This document shows positions 25,479-35,900 of a DNA stretch of 64,000 bases, one piece after another. A program made the translations under genes and the position numbers. The DNA lies in the NCBI RefSeq assembly GCF_008329435.1, contig NZ_NPKN01000009.1, forward strand, positions 142,810 through 206,809. The letters run 5' to 3'. Source of the DNA: Rhodanobacter sp. T12-5. Lineage in GTDB: Bacteria; Pseudomonadota; Gammaproteobacteria; Xanthomonadales; Rhodanobacteraceae. The notes under the pieces are model-generated. The model saw only the letters and a program-made list of their open reading frames with translations, ran no database searches and was not told where the DNA came from. Each line of letters starts with the position of its first letter. Position 1 is the first letter of the stretch.

Positions 25479-26437
25479 GCGGACTCTCCTGGGGTTTCGG
25501 GATACGCCGCGTAGAGGCTGTCGAGCACGATCGACATGTCGTCGAGCAACGCGTCGTCGTCCTCGCCATGGCGGGCGCGGGTGCCGGTCATGACACTGGC
25601 GAAGCCGGCGGCGTCCGGCACGGGTACGCCGCCGATGTCGAGGTAACCGATCAGCCGTCCGAGCCGCGCGATCCGCGGATCGCGGTCGAGACCGAAACTG
25701 GCCGCCAGCACCTCGAAACTCACCCGCGGCCCGACGTGGGTGAAGGCCGCGCCGTCGAAGTCGAAGCCCAGCGCGTCCGGCGGACAATCCGCCGACTTCG
25801 CCAGCCAGAGGAAGCGCGCCTGCGGGTCGATGAAGCGGCGGATCAGCCAGGCCGAGGCGACGCGGTCGATCCACAGGTGCCGGCGCGTCGCCCACAGGCG
25901 ACCGTGGTAATCGGCCACCTTGCGGCGCGGGATCGGTGCCTGCACGGGGTGCGGTTCGTCCGGTGCGAACTGTGCGTTCAAGGCGTGCTCGGCGTCGGCC
26001 AGCGCCGCTTCCACCTGCTCGCGTGCGCTGCCGTCAAAGAAGTCGGTGGCGGCGATCCCTTCCAGCTCGCGCCGCATGCCTGCCAGCCGGCGGCGCGCTT
26101 CGATCTCGGCGAGTTGCGGCAACGCGGCACGCAGTGCGGCGAGGCGTTCCAGCCCTGGCGCATACGCCTGCGTGCGATCGAAGGCCGCGCGCAGTTCGGC
26201 CTCCTGTTCCGGCCCCGTCGCAGTGAAGGGCACCAGGTGGGCATTGCCGCCGGCACGGCCCACCTCGTCGGCCTGTCCGCGGAACAGCGCCCAAGCCGGC
26301 TCGCTGGCGGGCAACACGTACACACCGTCACGCAGGGCCGCCGCACCGGCGCCTTTCAGCGCCCGCCACAGCCGCATGCGCGACGCCGGACTGCGTCCGC
26401 TCAAGGAGGCCACCAACATCAGCCAGGACTCAGCCAT
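25475..26437 (-). CDS. chrB: Chromate resistance regulator/protein ChrB
   Basis: A 320-residue ChrB protein. The N-terminal domain (MAESWLMLVASLSGRSPASR through FRGQADEVGR) is the ChrB N-terminal region, and the C-terminal ChrB domain has WIDRVASAWLIRRFIDP and DALGFDFDGAAFTHVGPRVS. ChrB is reported as a chromate-responsive regulator of chr operons and an enhancer of resistance. It leads the operon and overlaps the DUF1259 start by 4 bases. A GTAGCG/CGCTAC inverted repeat (26438-26443 and 26466-26471) directly precedes its ATG and could be its own operator. Confidence 0.9.
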   Translation of the reverse strand: MAESWLMLVASLSGRSPASRMRLWRALKGAGAAALRDGVYVLPASEPAWALFRGQADEVGRAGGNAHLVPFTATGPEQEAELRAAFDRTQAYAPGLERLAALRAALPQLAEIEARRRLAGMRRELEGIAATDFFDGSAREQVEAALADAEHALNAQFAPDEPHPVQAPIPRRKVADYHGRLWATRRHLWIDRVASAWLIRRFIDPQARFLWLAKSADCPPDALGFDFDGAAFTHVGPRVSFEVLAASFGLDRDPRIARLGRLIGYLDIGGVPVPDAAGFASVMTGTRARHGEDDDALLDDMSIVLDSLYAAYPETPGESA

Positions 26438-26471
26438 GTAGCGAATACTACGAATGTGTTGTGAACGCTAC
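26438..26471 (-). promoter_or_regulatory. Candidate chr operator (inverted repeat before chrB)
   Basis: Arms GTAGCG and CGCTAC, separated by 22 bases, abut the chrB start codon. The position within the leader would let a bound repressor such as ChrB block the operon. No strong -35/-10 pair was seen. Confidence 0.4.
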
Positions 26472-26614
26472 AAGAAGGTTGGTGGGCTTTGGGCGCTCCC
26501 TGATGCGATGGCTGCGGGACGAGGCCGACCGGTCCGCCAAAACCCCCTCGACCATGTCGCTGGCAGTACGATCGACAGGCAATCCTGACGTGGGAATCCA
26601 GTGGAGGCATGGCG

Positions 26615-27631
26615 ATGTTTCGTTGGAATAGACACTCGTCCGCCCTCGTGGCCGTGGCCGTTACCCTGTTGGCGGCAACCACGGCGGCCTGCGGCCACAA
26701 CCCGCCCGCCTCGCTGCCGCTGTCCAAGGTCGCCGACGTACCGCTGAGTGGCGGCGCCACGCGCTGGGATTACGCGAGTCTCGATCCGGGCACACACGTC
26801 CTGTTCCTGGCCCACATGGGCGATGGTGTGGTGACTGCGTTCGATACCCGCCGCCAGCGCGTGCTGGCCGACATTCCCGGGACCAACGACGTGCACGGCG
26901 TTCTCGCGATTCCCGAACTCGGTCGCGTCTACGCCTCGGCCACCGGCGACGACCAGGTCGTGGCGATCGACAGCAAAACACTGAAGATCATCGCCCGCAT
27001 GCCGGCGGGCGATTACCCCGACGGCATCGCCTACGCGCCGGACGCGCACAAGCTCTACGTCTCCGACGAGCACGGCGGCAGCGATACGGTCATCGACGTG
27101 CGCAGCAACCAGCGGATCGCCACCATCCCGCTCGGTGGCGAGGTGGGCAACACCCAGTTCGACCCCGTCTCCAAGCGCATCTTCGCCAACGTGCAGACCC
27201 GCGCGCAGCTGGTCGAGATCGACCCGGCCACCGACAAGATCGTCGCGCGCATCGCGCTGCCGGGCGCCAAGGGCAACCACGGCCTCTACATCGACGCCCC
27301 GGCGCGACTGGCCTTCATCGCCTGCGAGGATAACGACCGGTTGCTGGTGCTGGACCTGCAGACCCGCCGCGTGACCGCGTCCTTCGCCCTGGGCCACTCC
27401 CCCGACGTGCTGGCCTTCGATCCGGCGCTCGGCTGGCTCTACGTGGCGAGCGAGTCCGGCGTAGTAGCGCTGTTCGAGGTCAAGGGCCGCGCAGTACGCG
27501 AGCTTGGCCGCGCGTCGCTGGGCAGCAACGCGCACGTGGTCGCGGTCGATCCGCTCACGCACCGCGCGTACTTTCCGCTGAAGGACGTGCACGGGCACCC
27601 GGTCCTGCGCATCATGCAGCCGCGCTCCTGA
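26615..27631 (+). CDS. YncE-like beta-propeller lipoprotein
   Basis: 338 residues with a lipoprotein-type signal (AVAVTLLAATTAAC, Cys being the lipidated residue). Repeated blades of the YVTN/NHL-type propeller follow, for example VVAIDSKTLKIIARMPAGDY, TVIDVRSNQRIATIPLGGE and LVEIDPATDKIVARIALPG. It is predicted to sit in the periplasm or outer membrane facing the periplasm; ligand and partners are unknown. The GGAGG at 26603-26607 is 7 bases from the ATG at 26615 and too close to the one at 26609, so I chose 26615. It is transcribed away from the chr operon and may be an accessory redox- or metal-related gene, which is not shown. Confidence 0.82.
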   Translation: MFRWNRHSSALVAVAVTLLAATTAACGHNPPASLPLSKVADVPLSGGATRWDYASLDPGTHVLFLAHMGDGVVTAFDTRRQRVLADIPGTNDVHGVLAIPELGRVYASATGDDQVVAIDSKTLKIIARMPAGDYPDGIAYAPDAHKLYVSDEHGGSDTVIDVRSNQRIATIPLGGEVGNTQFDPVSKRIFANVQTRAQLVEIDPATDKIVARIALPGAKGNHGLYIDAPARLAFIACEDNDRLLVLDLQTRRVTASFALGHSPDVLAFDPALGWLYVASESGVVALFEVKGRAVRELGRASLGSNAHVVAVDPLTHRAYFPLKDVHGHPVLRIMQPRS

Positions 27632-27728
27632 GGCCGCCCTTGCCACCAACGGCCCAATCAGGCAGTGACCCCGAAGCTGGCAATGCCGCATGCGTGCGCA
27701 CTATCCGGCGCATGCGTACCATGCGGTG

Positions 27729-28793
27729 ATGACTTCTCCCGATCGCGGACAACGGCGGGGCATCGTCCAGGCGCTGGCGGCGGCAGCGCTGTTCGGGCTC
27801 AGTACCCCGCTGGCGAAAACCCTGCTGGGCACCGTGCCGCCGGTACTGCTCGCCGGGCTGCTGTACGCCGGGTCGGGGATCGGCCTGTCGCTGTGGTTGC
27901 TGCTGCGCCGGCTGCGGGGACAGGCGCCCCCGGAAGCGCCGCTCGCACGCAAGGACGTGCGCTGGTTGGGCGGCGCCGTGTTGTTCGGCGGCGTGCTGGG
28001 TCCGCTCCTGCTGATGACCGGTCTGGCCCATACGCAGGCCTCGGCTGCTTCGCTGCTGCTGAATCTCGAAAGCGTGCTGACCGCCGTGCTGGCCTGGGTG
28101 GTGTTTCGCGAAAATGTCGACCGACGGGTGCTGCTGGGCATGCTGGCCATCGTCGTCGGCAGCGTGCTGCTGTCGTGGCAGCGTCCGGTCGGCGGTGTGC
28201 CGTGGGGCGCGCTGGCGATCGCCGGCGCCTGCCTGTGCTGGGCGATCGACAACAACCTGACCCGGCCGGTGTCCGGCGGCGACCCGGTGCAGATCGCCGC
28301 CATAAAGGGCGGCGTGGCCGGTCTGATCAACGTGGTGGTCGCGCTGGCGATGGGCTACCGGTTTCCTGGCGCGTGGCCCTTGCTGGCCACCGGCCTGCTC
28401 GGCTTCGTCGGCTACGGCCTCAGCCTAGTGCTGTTCGTGCTCGCGCTGCGCGCACTCGGCACGGCGCGCACCGGCGCCTACTTCTCGACGGCACCCTTCG
28501 TCGGCGCGGCGCTCTCGCTGCTGCTGTTTCCCGAACACCCGGCGCTCACGTTCTGGCTGGCTGGCGGGTTGATGGGCGTGGGCGTGTGTTTGCACGTCAG
28601 CGAACGCCACGAGCACCAGCACCGCCACAAGGCCATGGCGCACGACCATCGCCATTACCACGACGCGCACCACGAGCACACGCACGACTTTCCGTGGGAT
28701 GGCAAGGAACCGCATACCCATCCGCATACGCATGAACCCATGGTCCACAGCCACCCGCACTACCCGGATCTGCACCATCGCCACGACCATTAG
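27729..28793 (+). CDS. EamA/DMT-family transporter with a His-rich tail
   Basis: 354 residues. Ten hydrophobic helices in two EamA repeats (first: GIVQALAAAALFGLSTPLAK, second: GALAIAGACLCWAIDNNL) form a drug/metabolite transporter. A hydrophilic C-terminal tail of about 70 residues then contains many His-x-His motifs (HEHQHRHKAMAHDHRHYHD, HTHPHTHEP, HSHPHYPDLHHRHDH), which would bind divalent metal on the cytoplasmic side. It is plausibly a metal exporter of the resistance block. The ATG at 27729 gives a normal EamA start; an upstream ATG at 27690 adds a short, poorly conserved piece. Confidence 0.85.
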   Translation: MTSPDRGQRRGIVQALAAAALFGLSTPLAKTLLGTVPPVLLAGLLYAGSGIGLSLWLLLRRLRGQAPPEAPLARKDVRWLGGAVLFGGVLGPLLLMTGLAHTQASAASLLLNLESVLTAVLAWVVFRENVDRRVLLGMLAIVVGSVLLSWQRPVGGVPWGALAIAGACLCWAIDNNLTRPVSGGDPVQIAAIKGGVAGLINVVVALAMGYRFPGAWPLLATGLLGFVGYGLSLVLFVLALRALGTARTGAYFSTAPFVGAALSLLLFPEHPALTFWLAGGLMGVGVCLHVSERHEHQHRHKAMAHDHRHYHDAHHEHTHDFPWDGKEPHTHPHTHEPMVHSHPHYPDLHHRHDH

Positions 28794-29079
28794 CCGGCGG
28801 CTTTAGCTGCTGATGAAGGACCTTATCTCGCTGGTCTCTGCACGGGTATCCCACAATGACCGCTCTTGGCCGATTCCAGCCGGTGGCCGCGCTGGTCAGG
28901 AGGCCGATGCGCTGATCATGATCGATCGATACTACTGATCAACTTCATCGTCGCGCGCAAACGGACGCACGCCGTGTCGTCCGGAAGTCGCCTTCATCTA
29001 GGTGATCGTTCACGGCGCCGGCGATGGCGACATCCAGGCTGGCCCAGCGCGCCCTCCCGATGGTTGCGGTCCCGGAGCA
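28794..29079. other. Spacer between convergent genes
   Basis: 286 bases between the transporter gene and the SRAP gene, which converge. No gene, RNA or strong terminator stem was recognised. The piece CGCTCTTGGCCGATT near 28862 also occurs at about 44389, possibly a leftover of a common mobile sequence. Confidence 0.4.
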
Positions 29080-30066
29080 TCAGGTTTCCAGCTTCGCCAG
29101 TTGATGCTCATAGAACGGTCGCACACGCCGGTCGAGGATGGCGTAAAGGTTTGGGAGGTCATTCGGATTCGGGTCAAGCCACGCGTCGATGTCGTCCTCG
29201 TGGATCGGAACGGGACACCGATCGTGACCTGCCTCGACGACTTCCAGGGGCGGATCGTCGGTGATGGCTGCGAATGTGTAGAAGCCTGGATCGTCGCCGG
29301 TAGCCTCGACATAGGTCCACAGACAGGCCACAAAGAGATTTTCACGGGTCGCTGGCGTGAACAGGATTTCGACGCTCTGCTCGCGCTCCCCTGGCACTAG
29401 CTGCCGCCCCTGCAAGTTGTGGAGGTAAACGCTTTCGTAGAATCGGTCGATAACCATGATTCCGTGTTGGTGGCCGAAAACCTTGCGCCACACCGTAGAC
29501 AGCTTGTCTCGCCGTGCGTTGTATGTGCCGGGCTTCTCTATCTCGTCGGCTTCCGTCCAGCCAGGCAAGCGGCACCGGTAGCGCATGGGCACCACGGAGC
29601 GTTCGCCCGTATCCGGGTCACGAATCATCACCGGGGCGAAGTAGCCCGGCCAGATCCGGTCGATGCCATCAGCCGGCGCGGGCGAGGCCATGTCGTCGAG
29701 TTTCTTCTTGCCGGCGTCAATCTTGTTGGTCGCAACGCGGCGATCGTTCTCGGCTTTCTTCGTCGGTTTGGCGGATGCCAACTTGGCGTTGGCCTCGACC
29801 AGGCGCGCTTCCTGAACCCCTATCTCGGCAGCGATCAGGGCGATCGCTTCCGCGTCAGCCTCGCGAGCCATCTCGATGGTGCCGACGTCCAGCAAACCGC
29901 TCGTGGCATCGATCATGGCCCGGCGCATGGCCTTCGGCACGACCTTCACCCAGGTGCCCTTTTTCTTCGTCCAGCCGGCGAGCTTGGTGAATTCCTTGAT
30001 ATTGAGCTTGCCGCCGAAGCGTTCGTATTTTCGGAAGTCAGCCCAGATTTGCGCGCTGTAGCACAT
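29080..30066 (-). CDS. SOS response-associated peptidase (SRAP/YedK/HMCES family)
   Basis: 328 residues starting MCYSAQIWADFRKYERFGG, in which Cys2 becomes the N-terminal catalytic cysteine that forms a thiazolidine link with abasic sites in single-stranded DNA. The family markers RYRCRLPGWTEADE, a YNARRD motif, GIMVIDRFYESVYLH and the C-terminal HDRCPVPIHEDDIDAWLD are present. The middle region is longer than in E. coli YedK, with a Lys/Ala-rich insert near residues 90-120. The start at 30066 is fixed by the need for Met-Cys. It is divergent from the lexA-imuAB-dnaE2 cassette and may share its SOS control. Confidence 0.88.
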   Translation of the reverse strand: MCYSAQIWADFRKYERFGGKLNIKEFTKLAGWTKKKGTWVKVVPKAMRRAMIDATSGLLDVGTIEMAREADAEAIALIAAEIGVQEARLVEANAKLASAKPTKKAENDRRVATNKIDAGKKKLDDMASPAPADGIDRIWPGYFAPVMIRDPDTGERSVVPMRYRCRLPGWTEADEIEKPGTYNARRDKLSTVWRKVFGHQHGIMVIDRFYESVYLHNLQGRQLVPGEREQSVEILFTPATRENLFVACLWTYVEATGDDPGFYTFAAITDDPPLEVVEAGHDRCPVPIHEDDIDAWLDPNPNDLPNLYAILDRRVRPFYEHQLAKLET

Positions 30067-30298
30067 GGGATTCCCCACCCCAGGAGTTGGCGGACAAGAT
30101 ACCGGTAAGTTTCACGGACGACATGTGACGAGCCAGTACGCCGTCGGACGGAAGCAGTTGATCTCGAACCTATCTCAGGTCATGAGATCGGTTCGGTTGA
30201 CGCTGATGTTGAAACCACCCCTCGACACGGGATGCGGTTTCCGGTCTAACCCCTTGATCCGTTTCGGGTGGTTCCGAGGGGCTTTTTTCTTTCTTTTC

Positions 30299-30318
30299 TT
30301 TCACCTATTTTGGTGAAA
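30299..30318 (+). promoter_or_regulatory. Palindrome directly before lexA (candidate LexA operator)
   Basis: TTTCACC and GGTGAAA, perfect 7-bp arms with a 6-base spacer, end 2 bases before the first lexA ATG. This is where an autorepressor site of a LexA2-type mutagenesis cassette is expected. The motif differs from the E. coli SOS box. Confidence 0.55.
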
Positions 30319-30320
30319 CT

Positions 30321-30950
30321 ATGCGAGCCATGACGATCCAGATCACCAGCCGCCAAGCGAACGTCCTCGCTTTCATCCGCGCGCGGATTGAGCGCGATGG
30401 TCAGGCGCCCACGCTTGAGGAAATCGGCGAGGCATTGGGCATTGCGAACGTGAGCGCCGTGCTCAAACACGTGCGATCGCTGGAGGCGAAGGGCCGACTG
30501 ACCATCGAACCGAACCGCGCCCGCAGCATCCGGCTCGTGCGTGAGTCCGATCCCATGGACGCGGACGCGTTGGAGTTGCCGCTGATTGGTCGCATTGCGG
30601 CGGGTGAACCGCTGTTTTCGGAAGCACGCGTGGACCGCAGCCTGCGGGTGTCCCGATCGCTGTTTCGACTGAGGCCGGATTACCTGGTGAAAGTGGTTGG
30701 CGATTCGATGCGCGACGAAGGCATCCTCGATGGCGACTTGGTGGCGGTGCACGCCACCCCGGTGGCCCGGCACGGCCAGGTCGTCGCCGCCCGTGTACGG
30801 GGCAACGAATTCACCATCAAGCGCCTGCACTGGAAAGGCGATGTGATTCGCCTGATGCCCAACAGTCCCGGTTTCAAACCCATCGATGTGGATCCGACCG
30901 AAGACTTTGCCATTGAAGGTCTCTTCGCAGGCCTCTTGCGAGGCAGCTGA
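30321..30950 (+). CDS. lexA: LexA-family repressor of a mutagenesis cassette
   Basis: 209 residues. An N-terminal winged helix-turn-helix (TSRQANVLAFIRARIERDG; PTLEEIGEALGIANVSAVLKH) is followed by an S24 self-cleavage domain. With numbering from the second Met (30330), the cleavage site is A91-G92 in IAAGEP, the serine is S126 in GDSM and the lysine is K164. It is probably the LexA that controls the imuA-imuB-dnaE2 genes downstream; a separate chromosomal lexA is likely elsewhere. Two starts are possible (30321 or 30330), and neither has a clear ribosome site because the palindrome occupies that space. The stop overlaps imuA by one base. Confidence 0.9.
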   Translation: MRAMTIQITSRQANVLAFIRARIERDGQAPTLEEIGEALGIANVSAVLKHVRSLEAKGRLTIEPNRARSIRLVRESDPMDADALELPLIGRIAAGEPLFSEARVDRSLRVSRSLFRLRPDYLVKVVGDSMRDEGILDGDLVAVHATPVARHGQVVAARVRGNEFTIKRLHWKGDVIRLMPNSPGFKPIDVDPTEDFAIEGLFAGLLRGS

Positions 30951-31570
30951 TGGGAGCAGTCGTGGCCCTCTCTTCCTTGCTCGACGCTCGGCAGGTCTGG
31001 CGGGGTCGCGCTGCGCCCATTCCGGCAGGCGATCAACCCACCGGGTGGCCCGAGCTCGATGCTGTGTTGCCTTCGGGTGGCTGGCCGGATGCCTCGCTGT
31101 CCGAGGTGCTGTCGGCAAGTGACGGCACCGGTGAGCTGCGCCTGGTGTTGCCCACGGTCAAACGTCTGACCGGCGGCAAGCGGCCGGTGGTGCTGATCGC
31201 CCCACCGTATGCGCCATGCGTTGCCGGCTGGCGACAGGCAGGCGTGCATATGGGGCGTGTGCAGATCGTGCGCACCGTGGAAAAGGATGCCCTCTGGGCA
31301 GCCGAGCAGTGCTTGCGGTCGGGCAGCTGCACGGCTGTGCTGCTCTGGCCGCACCACGCCGATGATCGCGCACTGCGTCGATTGCAGGTGGCCGCCGACA
31401 CCGGCAAAGCGCTGGGGATCGTGTTCCGCGATCGCCAACACGTCGGCCATGCCTCACCGGCCGCTCTGCGCCTGGAAGTCGAGCCGACCCCGGGACAGGT
31501 TTGGGTGCGCAAATGTCGCGGTGGGGCAGTGCCGAGCCACGCCATCCCTTTCCCCGCGCTCGCGCATTGA
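30950..31570 (+). CDS. imuA: ImuA, mutagenesis cassette protein
   Basis: 206 residues of the ImuA (SulA/RecA-like) family, which supports ImuB- and DnaE2-dependent translesion synthesis. The features are the RecA-like start (LSSLLDARQVWRGRAAPIP, then a GGWPDASLSEVL strand) and VVLIAPPYAPCVAGWRQAGV. The usual Walker A is missing, as in other ImuA proteins. It begins one base inside the lexA stop (TGATG), so it is coupled to lexA, and is followed 12 bases later by imuB. The product is cytoplasmic and DNA-associated. Confidence 0.9.
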   Translation: MGAVVALSSLLDARQVWRGRAAPIPAGDQPTGWPELDAVLPSGGWPDASLSEVLSASDGTGELRLVLPTVKRLTGGKRPVVLIAPPYAPCVAGWRQAGVHMGRVQIVRTVEKDALWAAEQCLRSGSCTAVLLWPHHADDRALRRLQVAADTGKALGIVFRDRQHVGHASPAALRLEVEPTPGQVWVRKCRGGAVPSHAIPFPALAH

Positions 31571-31582
31571 TGGTCCGCCACG

Positions 31583-32986
31583 ATGCTTTGGGCTTGTATT
31601 TTGCTGCCACACCTGGCGCTGGACGGAGTCCTCCGGCGCCGGCCCACCGAGGGTCCGCTGGTGCTGGTCAGTGGCCCGGCCAACGCGCGCACGATCGTCT
31701 CGGCCAATCCCGCCGCCCGTGAAGCCGGCTTGCGCGTGGGCCAGAAGCTCGCTGCCGCGCAAGCGTTGCTGGCGCAATTCGAAGCGGTGCCTTACGACCA
31801 AGCCGCGGTCGATCGCTGGCACCGCTTCCTGGCCGCAGTGGCGTATCGGTATAGCGGCGAAGTGTCGCTGCTGCCGCACGCCATCGTCCTGGAAGTGAGC
31901 AAGAGCATGGGCCTGTTCGGCCCGTGGCCGCGGTTTGAACGGCTGCTGCGCGCCGACCTCACCGCGCTCGGTTTTGCCCATCGCATCACGGCCGCGCCCA
32001 CACCCCATGCCGCTTATGTGCTCGCTGGAGTCGGCGACGGGCAAGCGGTGCTTGATGACCAAACCTTGCGCGGGGCGCTGCGAACGGTGCCGATCCAGCG
32101 TGCCCGGCTACCGGAGCGGGCCAGTGAGGTGTTGCCGAGCATGGGCGTGCGCACGCTGGGCCAGTTGATGGCCTTGCCCCGCGATGGCCTGCGTCGACGC
32201 TTTGGGGCGGAGCTTCTGGCGACGATGGATCGACTGAGTGGCGCGCTGCCCTCAGGCTTGGACACCTACCGGCCACCGGACGTGTTCGACCTGAAAATTG
32301 AACTCACCCACGAAGTGGAAAACGTCGCCTCGCTTATCTTCCCCTTACGCCGGATGACGGGCGACCTGGCCGCGTATCTGGCTGGGCGCGATGGCGGCGT
32401 GCAGCGCTTCGTATTGCACCTGGAACACCGCGAGCACCGGGTGACCGATGTGGTCGTGGGCTTGCTGTCGCCCGAGCGCGACGCCGGCATGCTGTTCGAG
32501 CTGGCCCGCGGCCGGTTGGAACCGGTCCAGCTGACCGAACCCGTGCTCGGCATGCGCCTGGTCGCACGGGACCTGCCTGCGTTCGTGCCCGGGGGCACCG
32601 ACCTGTTCGATGAGCGGCCCGCCAACGCGTTGCCGTTCGAACAGCTGCGCGAACGCTTGCGGGCCAGACTGGGTGACGATGCCGTGTATCAGCTCGGCAG
32701 CACGACCGACCCGCGGCCCGAACGGGCGCAAAGCCCGGAAGGGCTGACCGAAGGCCCCGAGGAAGTGCACCCGCGGCCCACGTGGCTACTGGAACGGCCC
32801 ATCCCGCTACGTGGACCGGCGCCGATGATCCTGACCGGTCCCGAGCGGTTGGAAACCGGCTGGTGGGATGGCGCCGAGGTGTGCCGGGATTACTACGTGG
32901 TCCAGACCTCGCTGGGTCAGCAGGCGTGGGCGTTCTGCCCACCGGACGAGCAGAGCGGCTGGATGATCCAGGGGTGGTTCGCGTGA
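31583..32986 (+). CDS. imuB: ImuB, inactive Y-family polymerase-like protein
   Basis: A 467-residue member of the ImuB (DinB-like) family. It starts [20 protein letters not shown], with the Y-family palm and thumb-like regions ([20 protein letters not shown], then [20 protein letters not shown]). The catalytic acidic residues of true Y-family polymerases are not present in this line, as usual for ImuB. It acts as an adaptor linking DnaE2 to the beta clamp. The C-terminal end is [15 protein letters not shown]. Its last bases overlap the GTG of dnaE2 (GTGA), which makes coupled translation likely. Confidence 0.92.
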   Translation: MLWACILLPHLALDGVLRRRPTEGPLVLVSGPANARTIVSANPAAREAGLRVGQKLAAAQALLAQFEAVPYDQAAVDRWHRFLAAVAYRYSGEVSLLPHAIVLEVSKSMGLFGPWPRFERLLRADLTALGFAHRITAAPTPHAAYVLAGVGDGQAVLDDQTLRGALRTVPIQRARLPERASEVLPSMGVRTLGQLMALPRDGLRRRFGAELLATMDRLSGALPSGLDTYRPPDVFDLKIELTHEVENVASLIFPLRRMTGDLAAYLAGRDGGVQRFVLHLEHREHRVTDVVVGLLSPERDAGMLFELARGRLEPVQLTEPVLGMRLVARDLPAFVPGGTDLFDERPANALPFEQLRERLRARLGDDAVYQLGSTTDPRPERAQSPEGLTEGPEEVHPRPTWLLERPIPLRGPAPMILTGPERLETGWWDGAEVCRDYYVVQTSLGQQAWAFCPPDEQSGWMIQGWFA

Positions 32987-35900
32987 GCTACGCCGAACTC
33001 CATTGCCTCTCGAATTTCTCGTTTGGCCGGGGCGCATCCAGCGCGAAGGAGCTGTTCCAGCGGGCGAAGGCCTGCGGCTATACGGCGCTGGCGATCACCG
33101 ATGAGTGTTCGCTGGCCGGCATCGTGCGCGCACTGGAAGCGTCGCGCGAGGCCGGCGTGCCGCTGATCGTGGGGGCGGAGTTTCAACTTGAGGATGGGCC
33201 GAAGTTCGTTGTGCTCTGCGAAACCAAGGCCGGCTACACCGCCGTGTGCGGTCTGATCACCACGGGGAGGCGCGCCTCGGAAAAGGGCACTTACAAACTG
33301 ACGCGCGCCGACGTGCGCGATGGCTTGCCCGGCACACTGGTGCTCTGGATCCCCGAGCGCGAACCGAACCGCGAACATGGGCGGTGGATCTACGACACGT
33401 TCGGCGATCGTGCGTGGCTCACGGTGGAACTGCACCTCGGCCCGAACGATGCGCGGCGGTTACGCGAACTGACCGCCCTGGGGCAGTCGCTGGGTTTGCC
33501 TTTGGTTGCGAGTGGCGACGTGCACATGCACATCCGCCGACGGTTGGCGCTGCAGCACACGCTCACGGCGATCCACCACCGCGTGCCGATCACGGAAGCC
33601 GGTGGGCTGATCTTCCGCAATGGCGAACGCCATCTGCGGAAAATCGAGGCGCTGACGAAGCTTTATCCCGAAGCGTTGCTGGTGGAGACCACGCGCATCG
33701 CCGCCCGCTGCACGTTCACCCTCGATGAGTTGCGCTACCACTACCCCAGCGAGCTGGTGCCCGAAGGTCACACCGGGGCGACCTGGTTGCGTGAGCTCAC
33801 GGAGCAAGGCGCGGGTTGGCGCTATCCCGAGGGTGTGCCCGACAAGGTGCGAAAACAGCTTGAACACGAACTGGCCCTGATTGCTCAGCTGTCCTACGAG
33901 CCGTATTTTCTGACGGTCCACGACATCGTTCGCTTTGCGCGAAGCCGCGGCATCCTCTGCCAAGGCCGGGGGTCGGCGGCCAATTCGTCGGTGTGTTTCG
34001 TGCTCGGCGTGACGGAGGTGGACCCGGCGAAGATGAACCTGCTGGTCGAGCGTTTCATCTCGGTGGAGCGCAACGAGCCGCCGGACATTGATATCGACTT
34101 CGAGCACGAACGGCGCGAAGAAGTCATCCAGTATCTCTACACGAAATATGGCCGAGAGCGTGCCGCTCTGGCGGCAACCGTCATCTGTTACCGCGGCAAG
34201 AGTGCGGTCCGCGACGTGGCGAAAGCGCTGGGTCTTCCCGCTGAACAAGTGGACCTGTTGGCGAAGGTGTTTTCCTGGTGGGACGGAGTGACCCCACTCC
34301 ACGAATGTTTGCGTGAGCGCGGATTCGACCCGGACAGTGCCGTGATCAAACGCGTCATGAAGCTCACCGCGGAGATCCTGGACATGCCGCGTCACTTGTC
34401 CCAGCACGTGGGCGGTTTCGTCATTTGTAATGAGCCGCTGAGCGAGCTGGTGCCCGTCGAGAATGCGGCCATGCCAGACCGGACGATCATCCAGTGGGAC
34501 AAGGATGACCTCGACACAATGAATCTCTTGAAAGTTGATTGCCTGGCTTTGGGGATGCTCACGTGTGTGCAGAAATGCCTGGACATCTTGCGAAGCCAGC
34601 GCGGCCGGGATTACTCCATGGCGACCTTGCCCTCTGAGGATCCGGCGACCTACGAAATGATCCAGCGCGCCGACACCGTGGGCGTGTTTCAGATCGAGTC
34701 CCGGGCGCAGATGTCGATGTTGCCGCGACATCGGCCTGAGAATTTTTATGACCTCGTGATCCAGGTGGCAATCGTGCGACCCGGCCCGATCCAAGGCGAC
34801 ATGATTCACCCCTACCTTCGCCGTCGGCGCAAGGAGGAGCCGGTGGTGTATCCCTCCGAAGAACTGAAATCAGTCTTCGAACGCACGTTGGGCGTGCCGC
34901 TGTTTCAAGAGCAGGTCATGAAGCTGGCAATGATCGCCGCCGGCTACACGCCTGGAGAAGCCGACACGCTGAGGCGTGACATGGCCGCGTGGAAACGCCG
35001 AGGCGGGATGGAAAAGCACCGCGACCGCATCACCGAGGGCATGCTCGCGCGTGGCTATTCGATCGAGTTTGCTCTGCAATTGTTCGAGCAGATCAAGGGC
35101 TTCGGTTCCTACGGCTTCCCGGAGAGCCACGCCGCCAGCTTCGCCGGCATCGTGTATGCCTCCTGCTGGCTGAAATGCCATGAGCCGGCCGCCTTCGCCT
35201 GCGCGTTGCTCAACAGTCAGCCCATGGGGTTCTACGCGCCTTCGCAAATCGTGCAGGACGCGCGACGCCACGGCATCACCGTGCTGCCGGTCGATGTGCA
35301 GTGGAGCGATTGGGACAACAGGCTGGTCGGGGAAGACATCCGTCTGGGCTTGCGCCAAGTGCGCGGCTTTGGCGAAGAAGCCGCCAAGCGGATCATGGCC
35401 GCCCGAGCGGTGCGGCCGTTCCGCGACATCGCGGACGTGTGCGCCCGTGGGCAGGTGGACAAGCGCCACCAGGACCTGCTCGCGCAGGCCGCCGCCTTGC
35501 GCGGGTTGTCCGACCACCGCCATCACGCCCACTGGGAAGTGGCCGGTGTGGAAAAGCAGCTGCCGCTGTTCGGCAACGTCAGTCCGGCCGAAGGGGCGGT
35601 CATTCTGCCCATCCCGTCACAAGCGGAAGACACATTGGCCGACTACGCTCGGCTGGGCCTCACGCTGGGCAAGCATCCGCTGGCACAGATCCGCGATCGC
35701 TTGCGCGCGGCCAAGTGCACCGACTCCAAGACCCTGCGCACGCGTCGGCACAACAGCTTTTCGCGAGTGGCTGGCCTAGTGACCTTGCGCCAGCGCCCGC
35801 AGACGGCCAGTGGCGTCACGTTCCTGACGATGGAAGACGAGCACGGCCTGGTCAACGTCATCGTGTGGCGCGACGTGGCCGATCGACAACGCCAGGTGTT

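Noticed and set aside
26468..27691. Minus-strand frame of 407 codons
   Set aside because: Antisense to the YncE-like lipoprotein gene, which has a lipobox, ribosome site and propeller repeats.
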